A stretch of 64,000 bases of DNA from SHLQ01 sp964610745. GTDB lineage: Bacteria; Actinomycetota; Acidimicrobiia; Acidimicrobiales; SHLQ01. The stretch is taken from assembly GCA_964610745.1 (NCBI GenBank), contig CAZSYL010000009.1, forward strand, positions 25,881-89,880, given 5' to 3'. Position numbers and translations under genes: made by a program. Below, one piece after another: positions 42,628 through 51,061 of the stretch (the stretch's first letter is position 1; every line of letters starts with the position of its first letter). The notes beneath the pieces are model-generated. The model saw only the letters and a list, made by a program, of their open reading frames with translations. It did no database searches and was not told the DNA's origin.

Positions 42628-43244
42628 TCGAGACCACGCTCAGCCTCGTCGACTACCGGCGACGGGTTGCCGACATCTACAACCGCGTTGTCGAGGCTGG
42701 CGCTGATCAGCGCAGCTGGGAGACATGGCGAGCGGCTCGTACCGAGCTCCTTCTGACACACCCCGAGAGCCCTGTTATCGATCGTGGTCAGTTCGAGGGC
42801 ACGCTTCCGTACTTCGACTATGACCCGAGCTGGGCGGTGGTCGGTACGGTGGAGCCGCTTGGAGGTGACGAAGAGCCGGCCAAGTTGGCAGGCGGGTCGT
42901 CCTTGTTCAACCAGATTGGATCGGTCGTCTTCGAACGTGCTGGCGAACGCCACTCGCTCGGCCTGTTCTGGCTCGATGCGTATGGGGGAGGGCTACTGTT
43001 GCCCTTCCGGGACAAGACGAACGGCTCCTCGACCTATGGCGCCGGGCGCTATCTACTCGATGGCGCAAAGTCAGCCGACCTTGGTGCGCAAGGACCAAAC
43101 GAACTCGTTCTCGACTTCAACTTCGCCTATCACCCGTCGTGCATGTGGGACCCACAATGGCCGTGCCCGTTGGCGCCTCCCGCCAGCCACCTATCGGTCG
43201 CGGTCGAAGCCGGCGAGAAGATGCCAGAGTTAACAACCGACTGA
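42624..43244 (+). CDS. DUF1684-family protein
   Basis: The C-terminal half carries the family pattern: VVFERAGERHSLGLFWL, PFRDKTNGSSTYGAGRYLL, and DFNFAYHPSCMWDPQWPCPL with conserved Cys residues and the closing PP-x4-L-x5-AGE. Biochemical function is not known; many members occur in actinobacteria and often as lipoproteins, but no signal peptide is seen here. 206 aa. Coupled to the upstream unknown gene by a 4-bp overlap. Confidence 0.85.
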   Translation: MIETTLSLVDYRRRVADIYNRVVEAGADQRSWETWRAARTELLLTHPESPVIDRGQFEGTLPYFDYDPSWAVVGTVEPLGGDEEPAKLAGGSSLFNQIGSVVFERAGERHSLGLFWLDAYGGGLLLPFRDKTNGSSTYGAGRYLLDGAKSADLGAQGPNELVLDFNFAYHPSCMWDPQWPCPLAPPASHLSVAVEAGEKMPELTTD

Positions 43245-43264
43245 ACTCCAAGGAGTATCTGACT

Positions 43265-43687
43265 ATGGGACAGAGCGATTTCTTCATCTCTGAAGTGGTA
43301 TTCGGAAAAGAGGGATATGCCGTGGTGACCAACGGGTCGAGTGAGCCCGCGGACCCCGACGGTATGTTCCTGTGCCAGTTCCCGGCGTACCCCGAGATTC
43401 CCGGCGGCGAACTCGCTCCCGGCGAATCCGTGCGGGTGGCAGGATCTGATCTTGGTGACCTTTACGGAGAGTCAGGCGAGGTTGCGTTGTACCTCGACCC
43501 CGACTGGAGCAATCCTGACGCCATTGCTGGTTACGTGCAATGGGGATCTGGAGGTCACAAGCGTGAGGAACCAGCGGTTGCCGCTGGGCTGTGGCAGGAG
43601 GAGACTTTCGTTATCGTCGACGATGCTCCTGGGCTGGTCGCGTCGGGTCCCATCAGCACCACCGCGGAGGCGTGGTCGAAGAAATGA
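43265..43687 (+). CDS. Small lamin-tail-domain-like protein
   Basis: 140-residue predicted beta-sandwich. The run YAVVTNGSSEPADPDGMFLCQF followed by IPGGELAPGESVRV (read as separate pieces) resembles the lamin-tail/intermediate-filament-tail fold. AAGGAG before the ATG at 43265 decides the start. No signal peptide. Its stop overlaps the start of the DUF255 gene (ATGA). Function unknown; assignment is by pattern only. Confidence 0.6.
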   Translation: MGQSDFFISEVVFGKEGYAVVTNGSSEPADPDGMFLCQFPAYPEIPGGELAPGESVRVAGSDLGDLYGESGEVALYLDPDWSNPDAIAGYVQWGSGGHKREEPAVAAGLWQEETFVIVDDAPGLVASGPISTTAEAWSKK

Positions 43688-45681
43688 CGAATCGCTTGGC
43701 CAACGAGTCGAGCCCCTATCTACAACAGCACGCCGGGAACCCCGTCGAGTGGTATCCATGGGGTCCAGAGGCGCTAGAGGTTGCTGAGGAGGCGGACAAG
43801 CCAATCCTGTTGTCCGTTGGATACTCGGCCTGTCATTGGTGCCACGTCATGGCCCATGAGTCCTTCGAGAACGACGACATCGCTGCCAAGATGAACGCGT
43901 CTTTCGTCAACGTGAAGGTCGATAGGGAAGAGCGGCCAGACATCGATGCGCTGTACATGGATGCGGTGCAGGCAATGACGGGTCAAGGCGGATGGCCAAT
44001 GACGGTAATCATGACCCCGCAGGGCGAACCATTCTTTGCCGGTACCTACTTTCCGCCGTCACCGCGCCATGGTCTGCCAGGATTTGGCGACCTGCTCGAC
44101 GCGATATCGGTTGCGTGGTCCACCGAGAACGAGGCGATCGTAGAGCGGGCGACTCAGGTCGCGAACGCTCTACGTGAGAACGCTCTGATGAGCCCCGCAG
44201 ACGGTACCGATGGAGACCCCGTAGCGGATCTTGTTGGTCACGCTGCACAGCGTCTGCTCGATGCTCACGACTCGACAAACGGGGGGTTTGGGCACGCGCC
44301 GAAGTTTCCGTCCGCGATGGCTGTCGACGTTCTGTTTCGACATCACATTGCAACCGGTGACACCGCATCGCTGCGCGCCGGCGAAACCACTCTCGACCAC
44401 ATGGCGGCGGGGGGAATCTTCGACCACCTCGGTGGTGGGTTTGCTCGATACTCAACCGATGAGCGTTGGCTTGTGCCGCACTTTGAGAAGATGCTCTATG
44501 ACAACGGGCAGTTGATTCCCGCGTACCTGCACGGTTGGCAGCTCACGGGAGCAAGTCGCTACCGCCAGGTCGTCGAAGAGACGATTGGATACGTACTCCG
44601 GGACCTCCGTCTCGATGGGGGCGGTTTTGCATCGGCCGAAGACGCCGATTCCGAGGGTGAAGAAGGCCGCTTCTATGTGTGGACCCGACAGGTTTTGGCA
44701 GAGCTCCTTACCGCCGACGAACTCGAGCTCGCCGAGAGCTGGTACGGGGTGAGCGACTTGGGGAACTTCGAAGACGGCACGAACGTGTTGTTTCGGCCAG
44801 ACGTGACAGAACTGAGCCGTCCCGCTCCGGTCGAAGCCCTGCGAGAGAAGCTGTTCACCACGCGACTTTCACGAGTCCGTCCCGGCCTCGACGACAAAGT
44901 GTTGACCGAGTGGAATGCGCAGATGATCTCCGCGTTGGCCGAGGCGGGAGCGGCGATGGGCAGAAGTGACTGGATCGACGCAGCTATCGAGGCAATGGAA
45001 TTTGCCGAGGCAAATCTGCTCGACGGATCGCGCTGGTACCGGAGCTGGCAGCGCCTGAGCGGACGTCGACATCTCGCGTACGCCGCAGATTATGCTGCCC
45101 TCGTCGATGCCTACACGCGGCTCGGTGAAGCGACCGGACAGAGCCGCTGGCACCTCGCAGCGCTCGATGTCGCTGAGCACATGTTGGAGCTGTTCTGGGA
45201 TCAAAACAGCGGTGGCGTCTTCACCGTTGGCAGGGATGGCGAAGAGCTCATTGTCCAGCGCAAGGATTTCTTCGACAGCCCCATCCCATCAGCGAATTCC
45301 AACGCTGCGTTCGTCCTGCTCCGGGTGGCGGCCATCCACGGTCGCAGTGATCTTGTGGCTCGTAGCGAAGAGGTCATTGCTCTGGTTGGGAGCGAAGCTG
45401 GTGGAAACCCACAGGCGCACGCGAGGTTGGTCGCCGCATTTGATCTTGCCAGGGGGTCGTCGAGCGAGCTTGTCGTTAGCGGAGATCGTCCAGACCTCTT
45501 GGCCGAGATCCGCAGCGCATACCTGCCCAATTCTGTCGTGGTCCACGGAGAACCATTCGAAACGCCGTTGTGGGCAGGGCGCTCAGGGGAACAGGCCTAT
45601 GTTTGTAGGAACTACACGTGTGCTCTTCCTGCGAGCGATGTAGTCGAGCTACGGCAGCAACTTTCTGAACTCCGCGCGTGA
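43684..45681 (+). CDS. DUF255/YyaL-family thioredoxin-like protein with six-hairpin glycosidase-like domain
   Basis: Large conserved cytosolic protein (SPATA20/YyaL family). The N-terminal thioredoxin-like domain contains C50-H-W-C53 (SACHWCHVMAHESF), VKVDREERPDIDALYM and GQGGWPMTVIMTPQGEPFFAGTY. An alpha/alpha-toroid domain follows (GGFASAEDADSEGEEGRFYVW). Function is uncertain; proposed roles include thiol chemistry or cellobiose epimerase-like activity. ATG at 43684 overlaps the previous stop. 665 aa, full length. Confidence 0.92.
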   Translation: MTNRLANESSPYLQQHAGNPVEWYPWGPEALEVAEEADKPILLSVGYSACHWCHVMAHESFENDDIAAKMNASFVNVKVDREERPDIDALYMDAVQAMTGQGGWPMTVIMTPQGEPFFAGTYFPPSPRHGLPGFGDLLDAISVAWSTENEAIVERATQVANALRENALMSPADGTDGDPVADLVGHAAQRLLDAHDSTNGGFGHAPKFPSAMAVDVLFRHHIATGDTASLRAGETTLDHMAAGGIFDHLGGGFARYSTDERWLVPHFEKMLYDNGQLIPAYLHGWQLTGASRYRQVVEETIGYVLRDLRLDGGGFASAEDADSEGEEGRFYVWTRQVLAELLTADELELAESWYGVSDLGNFEDGTNVLFRPDVTELSRPAPVEALREKLFTTRLSRVRPGLDDKVLTEWNAQMISALAEAGAAMGRSDWIDAAIEAMEFAEANLLDGSRWYRSWQRLSGRRHLAYAADYAALVDAYTRLGEATGQSRWHLAALDVAEHMLELFWDQNSGGVFTVGRDGEELIVQRKDFFDSPIPSANSNAAFVLLRVAAIHGRSDLVARSEEVIALVGSEAGGNPQAHARLVAAFDLARGSSSELVVSGDRPDLLAEIRSAYLPNSVVVHGEPFETPLWAGRSGEQAYVCRNYTCALPASDVVELRQQLSELRA

Positions 45682-45685
45682 TCCC

Positions 45686-48019
45686 ATGATGAACACTGAA
45701 ATGATTGGCCTCTCGAGCGCCGAAGTTGCGGAACGGCAACGCACCGGTCGAACGAACGTGTCGAGCGAACCGGAAGGCCGCTCGATTGCCCACATCGTCC
45801 AGGCGAACGTCCTCACGCCCGTCAACGCCATCATGATTATCCTGTTCGTTCTCGTCGTGATCTCGGGCAATCTGGCCGACGGACTCTTCGTGGGAGTAGT
45901 GGTCTCGAACAGTGCGATCGGTATCGCCCAGGAGATCAAGGCGCGACGAGAACTCGCACGTTTGCAGGTATTGACCGAACCTGAGGCGACCGTGATACGA
46001 GACGGTGACCGAATCACGATCAACGTCGATGAGATTGTCTGTGACGACCTCCTGGTCCTGCGAGCAGGGGAGCAAGTCCCGGTCGATGGTGAGGTCATCG
46101 ACGTCACCGGGCTCCAGCTCGACGAGTCTCAACTGACTGGCGAGTCGTTGCCAGTTCCCAAAGATTCCGGTGATTCGGCGTTGTCTGGCAGCTTTGTTGT
46201 CACGGGAAACGGGACCATGCGGGCAACAGCGGTTGGCCTCGACAGCTTCGCTGCCGGTCTCACGAACGAAGCTAAGACGTTCCGAGCCGCCGAATCTGAA
46301 CTGCGAACGTCGGTGAATCGGATTCTGCGTTGGCTGACGATCATCATCCCCATCGCGTCGGCACTTCTCCTGCTGCGCCTCCTCGACACCGAGGACCGGT
46401 GGCAGGACGCGCTGCAAGGGACTGTTGCTGCAGCGGTGGCCATGGTTCCCGATGGTTTGGTCCTTCTTACAAGCCTTGCCTTTGTCGCTGGGTTGCTGGA
46501 ACTCACACGACGGAACGCATTGGCATCCCAGCTCTCGACCGTTGAAGTGCTTGCGCGGGTCGATGTTCTGTTTCTCGATAAGACGGGGACCATAACCACC
46601 GGCGAGATCGCCTACGGCACGACCCACGTGTCCACGGGTCAGTCGGCCGATCGGGTCAACACTGCGCTCGCGGCAATAGTGGCTAGCGATACCGATCCCA
46701 ACGCAACGATGCTCGCGATCGCCCCGGTCGTCGGGCCGGATCCCGGGTGGGCGCCGAATACGATCGAGCCGTTCTCGAGCGCACGGAAGTGGTCGGCCTT
46801 CGAATTTGACGATCACGGCTGGTTCTTTCTTGGAGCTCCTGACGTTCTCCTCTCGGCCGCTGATCCGGCTCGATCCGTCGTGGTCGAACGCAGCACGGCC
46901 GGGAAGCGACTGATTGCGCTAGCAACCTCTGTTGATGGGCCAGATGGCGACTCGATTCCAAGCGCGCTGGAGACGTTGGCGATCATCGAACTCGAAGATG
47001 AGATTCGTCCAGACGCAGAGGACACCCTGCGGTACTTCGCAGACCAGGATGTGACGATCAAAGTGATCTCGGGAGATAATCCCGAAACGGTCGCCGCGAT
47101 CGCAGAACGTGCCGGTGTGACCCTGCTGGGACCATCGACCGACGCTCGAAGCTTGAGTGAATCTCGCGATGAGGTCGGCGCAGCGCTCGAAGCGGGGACC
47201 GTCTTTGGTCGGGTTGCGCCCCGCCAGAAACAAGAAATGGTCAAAGCCCTACAAGAACGGGGCCACGTCGTTGCTATGACGGGCGACGGTGTGAACGATG
47301 TGCTCGCTCTAAAGGACGCCGATCTCGGCATCGCGATGGGCTCGGGCAGCGCGGCGAGCAGAACAGCAGCCGACCTTGTTCTCACGGACAACGCGTTCTC
47401 GGCCCTTCCGACCGTGGTCAACGAAGGTCGCAAGGTCATCAACAATGTTGAACGAGTCGCGAGCTTGTTTGTGACCAAGGCGGTCTACGCGGTCCTGCTG
47501 ACCGTGCTTATCGGGCTTGCGGGATCGCCGTTCCTGTTCTTGCCCCGCCAACTCACGCTGATTGGGGCCTTCAGCATTGGACTGCCCGGACTATTTCTCG
47601 CGCTCGCTCCCGAAGTTGAGCGAGTGCGTGCCGGCTTCTTGTCCCGGGTGCTCTGGTTCTCGATCCCTGCCGGAATCGCTGCGGGCGCGGCGACCTTTGT
47701 GGCCTACGAGCTAGCTCGGAGCACGACCGATATCACGCTGCCGCAATCGCGAACGCTGGCAACGATCACGTTGCTTGGGATTGGGCTCGTTGTTCTGGGT
47801 GTCGCGAGCCGCCCACTCCGAGCGTGGAAGGTTGCCCTCATCGTGGCGATGGCAGGCGGATACGTACTCGTCTATTTCGTGCCGTTTCTACGAACCTTCT
47901 TCGAACTTGAGCCGTTCCCACGCTCGAGCTGGCCAATCGCAATCGTCGCGAGCGCGATCGCCGGCTTTGTGATCGTCTTGATCCCAAAGGTGTGTTCTCG
48001 GTTGCGTGACGCTGTGTAG
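45686..48019 (+). CDS. P-type cation-transporting ATPase, CtpE-like
   Basis: ATP-driven cation pump in the membrane. Phosphorylation site D298-K-T-G-T, the actuator LTGES, and hinge GDGVNDVLALKDADLGIAM are intact. In M4 the usual PEGL is PDGL (AMVPDGLVLLTSLAF). Overall architecture with about ten membrane segments and no N-terminal metal-binding domain resembles mycobacterial CtpE (calcium). Ion specificity is inferred. 777 aa. Four bp follow the DUF255 stop, so cotranscription is likely. Confidence 0.9.
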   Translation: MMNTEMIGLSSAEVAERQRTGRTNVSSEPEGRSIAHIVQANVLTPVNAIMIILFVLVVISGNLADGLFVGVVVSNSAIGIAQEIKARRELARLQVLTEPEATVIRDGDRITINVDEIVCDDLLVLRAGEQVPVDGEVIDVTGLQLDESQLTGESLPVPKDSGDSALSGSFVVTGNGTMRATAVGLDSFAAGLTNEAKTFRAAESELRTSVNRILRWLTIIIPIASALLLLRLLDTEDRWQDALQGTVAAAVAMVPDGLVLLTSLAFVAGLLELTRRNALASQLSTVEVLARVDVLFLDKTGTITTGEIAYGTTHVSTGQSADRVNTALAAIVASDTDPNATMLAIAPVVGPDPGWAPNTIEPFSSARKWSAFEFDDHGWFFLGAPDVLLSAADPARSVVVERSTAGKRLIALATSVDGPDGDSIPSALETLAIIELEDEIRPDAEDTLRYFADQDVTIKVISGDNPETVAAIAERAGVTLLGPSTDARSLSESRDEVGAALEAGTVFGRVAPRQKQEMVKALQERGHVVAMTGDGVNDVLALKDADLGIAMGSGSAASRTAADLVLTDNAFSALPTVVNEGRKVINNVERVASLFVTKAVYAVLLTVLIGLAGSPFLFLPRQLTLIGAFSIGLPGLFLALAPEVERVRAGFLSRVLWFSIPAGIAAGAATFVAYELARSTTDITLPQSRTLATITLLGIGLVVLGVASRPLRAWKVALIVAMAGGYVLVYFVPFLRTFFELEPFPRSSWPIAIVASAIAGFVIVLIPKVCSRLRDAV

Positions 48020-48023
48020 CCGA

Positions 48024-49535
48024 TCAGGTTCCGCAGAAGGTCTGGTACCTGTTCGTGAACGCTGCAGGTGCTGCTTCGCTATATCGAGACATTCCTCCAC
48101 GCTCTTCGAACGGCGAAGTAGTTACCTCGAGGAGTTGGAGAAATGGCGCAAGGTCGCCATCGCTGGCAGCCTCAAGGGCCTCTTCGACGAGATGGTTTCG
48201 TGGGATGTAGATCGGGTTGACCCGGTCCATTTCCTCGGCAACAGCGTCGAGATCTGCCCCGTCCAGAGCACTGAGCCAGCGTTGATGCCAATCATCCCAG
48301 GATCCATCTGAGGTGAGCACGAAGTCGGACGAGCCGTTGTTTCGAAGCACATTCGAAAGCTCACGGAACGCAGCGGTGTGATCAGCTCCGGTCTGGGCGA
48401 GGATCTGCACCAGACCTTCGGCGAGGGCGGCTACTGCTGGATTGGACCCCTGCCCTGGAAGGCCGATCTTTGCAGCCATGGCGTCGACCCAATGCTCGCG
48501 GAATCGTTGAGGGAAGGCCTCAAGAACTGCGGTGGCCTTCGCTATTGCCTGCTCCGGGTCGTCATCGATCAGACCGAGCACGGTTTCGGCGAAACGAGCG
48601 AGGTTCCACTGCCCGAGCTTTGCCTGGTTTCCAAAGGCGTACCGTCCTTGGCGGTCGATTGAGCTGAAGACGGTATTGGGGTCGTGGGTTTCGAGGAATG
48701 CGCACGGCCCGTAGTCGATCGTCTCACCCGAGATGAGGACGTTGTCGGTGTTCATGACGCCATGAACGAATCCGAGGACCATCCAGCGTGCAATGAGCTT
48801 TGCCTGAGCGTCGGCGACGGCTTCGAGGAGGCCAAGCGCGGGGACTTCGGCGTCAGCAAGTTCGGGGTAGTGGCGTTCGATCGAGTAATCGACGAGGTCG
48901 CGCACAAGGTCGTTTCCCTGGCGAGCGGCGTACTCGAAGGTGCCGACCCGGATGTGGCTAGCAGCGACGCGAGCAAGAACCGCGCCGCGTTCGATCTGTT
49001 GGCGTTGGACGCCTGAGCCGGTCGTGACAACGCCGAGGGCTCTCGAGGTTGGAACCGACAGTGCGTGCATGGCCTCGGCCATGAGGTACTCGCGCAGCAT
49101 TGCGGACAATGTGGCAAGTCCGTCACCTCCGCGCGAGTACGGCGTGCGACCAGATCCTTTGAGGTGCAGATCGGCCAACGCGCCATCAGCGCCGGTGAGT
49201 TCGCCGAGCAGGAGAGCTCGACCATCCCCGAGGAGCGGGGAGTATCCACCGAACTGGTGGCCCGCATACGCCATGGCTATCGGCGTTGCGTCGTCCGGCA
49301 CGTTCGTGCCGGCGAGAAAGGCCGCACCATCGGAGCTGTGTAGCCATTCAGGATCGATGCCGAGCAGTTCTGCGAGTTCATCGTTGATGACGACTTCGTC
49401 AGGAGTTGGTGCGTCGGCGGCCTGCCACTCGGTGCCGAGCGCCGGGAAGCGCTCGGCAAACGAAGCGGACAGCTTGGGTGCATCTTTCGAGCTCATGGGG
49501 GTGGCCCCAGAGCCCTCCAAATCGGTGGTGCTCAC
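48024..49535 (-). CDS. selO: Protein adenylyltransferase SelO (YdiU)
   Basis: Pseudokinase that transfers AMP from ATP to Ser/Thr/Tyr residues of proteins, including redox proteins. Recognisable segments: AYAGHQFGGYSPLLGDGRALLLGE, LHLKGSGRTPYSRGGDGLATL, and HGVMNTDNVLISGETIDYGPC (each conserved around its core). The C-terminus ends TFCGT; in animals the equivalent region carries selenocysteine, while here the position is ordinary Cys. 503 aa. It starts 2 bp after a thioredoxin-like gene, a likely functional partner. Confidence 0.93.
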   Translation of the reverse strand: MSTTDLEGSGATPMSSKDAPKLSASFAERFPALGTEWQAADAPTPDEVVINDELAELLGIDPEWLHSSDGAAFLAGTNVPDDATPIAMAYAGHQFGGYSPLLGDGRALLLGELTGADGALADLHLKGSGRTPYSRGGDGLATLSAMLREYLMAEAMHALSVPTSRALGVVTTGSGVQRQQIERGAVLARVAASHIRVGTFEYAARQGNDLVRDLVDYSIERHYPELADAEVPALGLLEAVADAQAKLIARWMVLGFVHGVMNTDNVLISGETIDYGPCAFLETHDPNTVFSSIDRQGRYAFGNQAKLGQWNLARFAETVLGLIDDDPEQAIAKATAVLEAFPQRFREHWVDAMAAKIGLPGQGSNPAVAALAEGLVQILAQTGADHTAAFRELSNVLRNNGSSDFVLTSDGSWDDWHQRWLSALDGADLDAVAEEMDRVNPIYIPRNHLVEEALEAASDGDLAPFLQLLEVTTSPFEERGGMSRYSEAAPAAFTNRYQTFCGT

Positions 49536-49537
49536 GA

Positions 49538-50050
49538 TTATGCGTCTACTTTCTCAGCGGCCGAAGCCTGATCGTCAGATGTTACCTCATCGATTATTTC
49601 GATCACCTTGGCAGCGTCGGCCTGAAAGCCCGAGCCGAGGATCGTGCGATCGGGGCCAATGAGGACGGTCCACGGGGTGCCGCCCGTACCGTAGTCGGCC
49701 ATGGTCATTGGAGGATGGCCACTGTCATGACCGAGCGCAATGTCCTCGAGTCCGTGTTCCTTCACCGACTTTAGAGCAGCTTCCTGGGTGTTCGTCTCGT
49801 GTCCTTCGAACACGGTCTGGATGGCGATGAACTCGACGAGATCGGACTGGCCGTTCTTCTCATAGTGCTCCTTGACGGCGGCCAAGGTCGGGAATCCGTG
49901 TGAATGGCATCCAGGGCACCATGACTGGAAGCAGTAGAGATAGATGATCGGTGCCTCGATATCGGCGATTCGGCGGGGAAGATCGTTGGAGTCGAGCCAT
50001 TCTTCGACGCGAAGCTCAGGGGCGAGTGGGGTGGCTGGTGTCTGTGCCAT
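49538..50050 (-). CDS. Thioredoxin-like/TlpA-AhpC-type redox protein
   Basis: Cytosolic thioredoxin-fold protein with C45-P-G-C48 (FQSWCPGCHS) and the cis-Pro region GTGGTPWTVLIG. No signal peptide. ATG at 50050 preceded by GGAGA; an in-frame ATG 12 bases earlier lacks its own site. 170 aa. It is first gene of a bicistron with selO and lies back to back with an ECF sigma-factor gene, which suggests a redox-stress regulon. Confidence 0.87.
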   Translation of the reverse strand: MAQTPATPLAPELRVEEWLDSNDLPRRIADIEAPIIYLYCFQSWCPGCHSHGFPTLAAVKEHYEKNGQSDLVEFIAIQTVFEGHETNTQEAALKSVKEHGLEDIALGHDSGHPPMTMADYGTGGTPWTVLIGPDRTILGSGFQADAAKVIEIIDEVTSDDQASAAEKVDA

Positions 50051-50118
50051 GATTTTCTCCATTGGTCGGAGCGGCCCCGTGATTGGTTTTGCCGCTATGT
50101 GATAGACAAGCCAAGGCC

Positions 50119-50775
50119 ATGATTGTTACACCGAATCCGGAAAATAATCTGCCGAGCGCAGATCCGACCACGCTCGATGCCATTCGCGACGGTGATAGCG
50201 AGGCCTTTGAGGCCCTGGTCAGCGAGCTCACACCAGGTTTGCGAGGTTTGGCCCGGACCTACGTTACGAATGCTCTGGCCGAAGAGGTCGTGCAGGAAAC
50301 CTGGGCGGCGGTCGTGAAATCGCTCGATTCATTCGAAGGCCGATCGTCGCTCAAGACGTGGATCTACCGAATCATGCTCAACAAGGTGCGCACGCTCGCT
50401 GGGAGAGAGGCGCGAATCGTTCCGTTTGCGGCGTTGGGTCTTGGAGATGATGGCGTTTCACCATCGGTTGAGCCCGAGCGATTCGGCGACCGGTTGCTGA
50501 CGGGTGGAGATTGGGTGATTCCTCCAACACCCTGGAGCGATACGCCCTCCGAAGAGCTCGAGAACGATGAGGTTCTCGACCTGGTGCGCGACGCGATTGC
50601 TGAACTTCCCGGTTCGCAGCGAGAAGTGGTGGAGCTGAGCGACGTTCAACAACTGCCTCCAGCCGTTGTGTGCGATGCGCTTGGTATCAGCGCTGTCAAC
50701 CAGCGGGTGCTGTTGCACCGTGGTCGCGCATCGGTCCGCAACAAACTCGAGAAGTACTATGACACCGCGGCCTGA
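50119..50775 (+). CDS. ECF-type RNA polymerase sigma factor
   Basis: Region 2 (AFEALVSELTPGLRGLARTYV, EVVQETWAAVVKSLDSFEGRSSLKTWIYRI read as the usual helices) and region 4 (ELPGSQREVVELSDVQQLPPAVVCDALGIS) are clear. 218 aa from the ATG at 50119. The linker between the regions is long and Pro-rich. It is followed by an overlapping zinc-type anti-sigma gene. Target promoters cannot be named; the divergent redox gene pair is a plausible target. Confidence 0.9.
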   Translation: MIVTPNPENNLPSADPTTLDAIRDGDSEAFEALVSELTPGLRGLARTYVTNALAEEVVQETWAAVVKSLDSFEGRSSLKTWIYRIMLNKVRTLAGREARIVPFAALGLGDDGVSPSVEPERFGDRLLTGGDWVIPPTPWSDTPSEELENDEVLDLVRDAIAELPGSQREVVELSDVQQLPPAVVCDALGISAVNQRVLLHRGRASVRNKLEKYYDTAA

Positions 50776-51061
50776 GGCGTTGGACCCGGACGGTTCCGAC
50801 TTTGTTGAAAACCCGCTCCGCATCCGGTGCATCGAGGTGGTTGAACTTGTGACGCATTACCTCGAAGGGGCGCTCGATCCTCACGACCGCGACTCGGTCG
50901 AGGTGCACCTCGCTGGTTGCACGAACTGTGCATTGTTCGTAGCGCAAATTCGACTGACCGCTCAGCTCGCTGCAGCGACGCAACCACTTGGGCAAACTGG
51001 CTTGCCAGCGAACATCGTGGAGTTGTCAGCTCTGATCAGTAGCAGGAAGTCTCATCGTTAG
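50759..51061 (+). CDS. ZAS-type anti-sigma factor (zf-HC2)
   Basis: 100-residue cytosolic protein with H-LAG-C-TN-C, the H-x3-C-x2-C zinc motif of anti-sigma domains, preceded by VTHYLEGALDPHDRDSVEVH. No membrane segment follows, so it is a soluble anti-sigma, as in redox-sensing pairs where zinc ligands are oxidised. Its ATG lies inside the sigma gene (17-bp overlap), ensuring coupled synthesis. The 3' end overlaps the convergent permease gene by 36 bp. Confidence 0.85.
   Translation: MTPRPEALDPDGSDFVENPLRIRCIEVVELVTHYLEGALDPHDRDSVEVHLAGCTNCALFVAQIRLTAQLAAATQPLGQTGLPANIVELSALISSRKSHR

Noticed and set aside
45476..46816. 446-codon minus-strand open frame
   Set aside because: Antisense to the DUF255 and P-type ATPase genes; no family features.
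48024..48060. SelO as a selenoprotein
   Set aside because: The C-terminal motif is TFCGT with an ordinary Cys codon (TGC) and a normal stop; no extra TGA read-through is needed.
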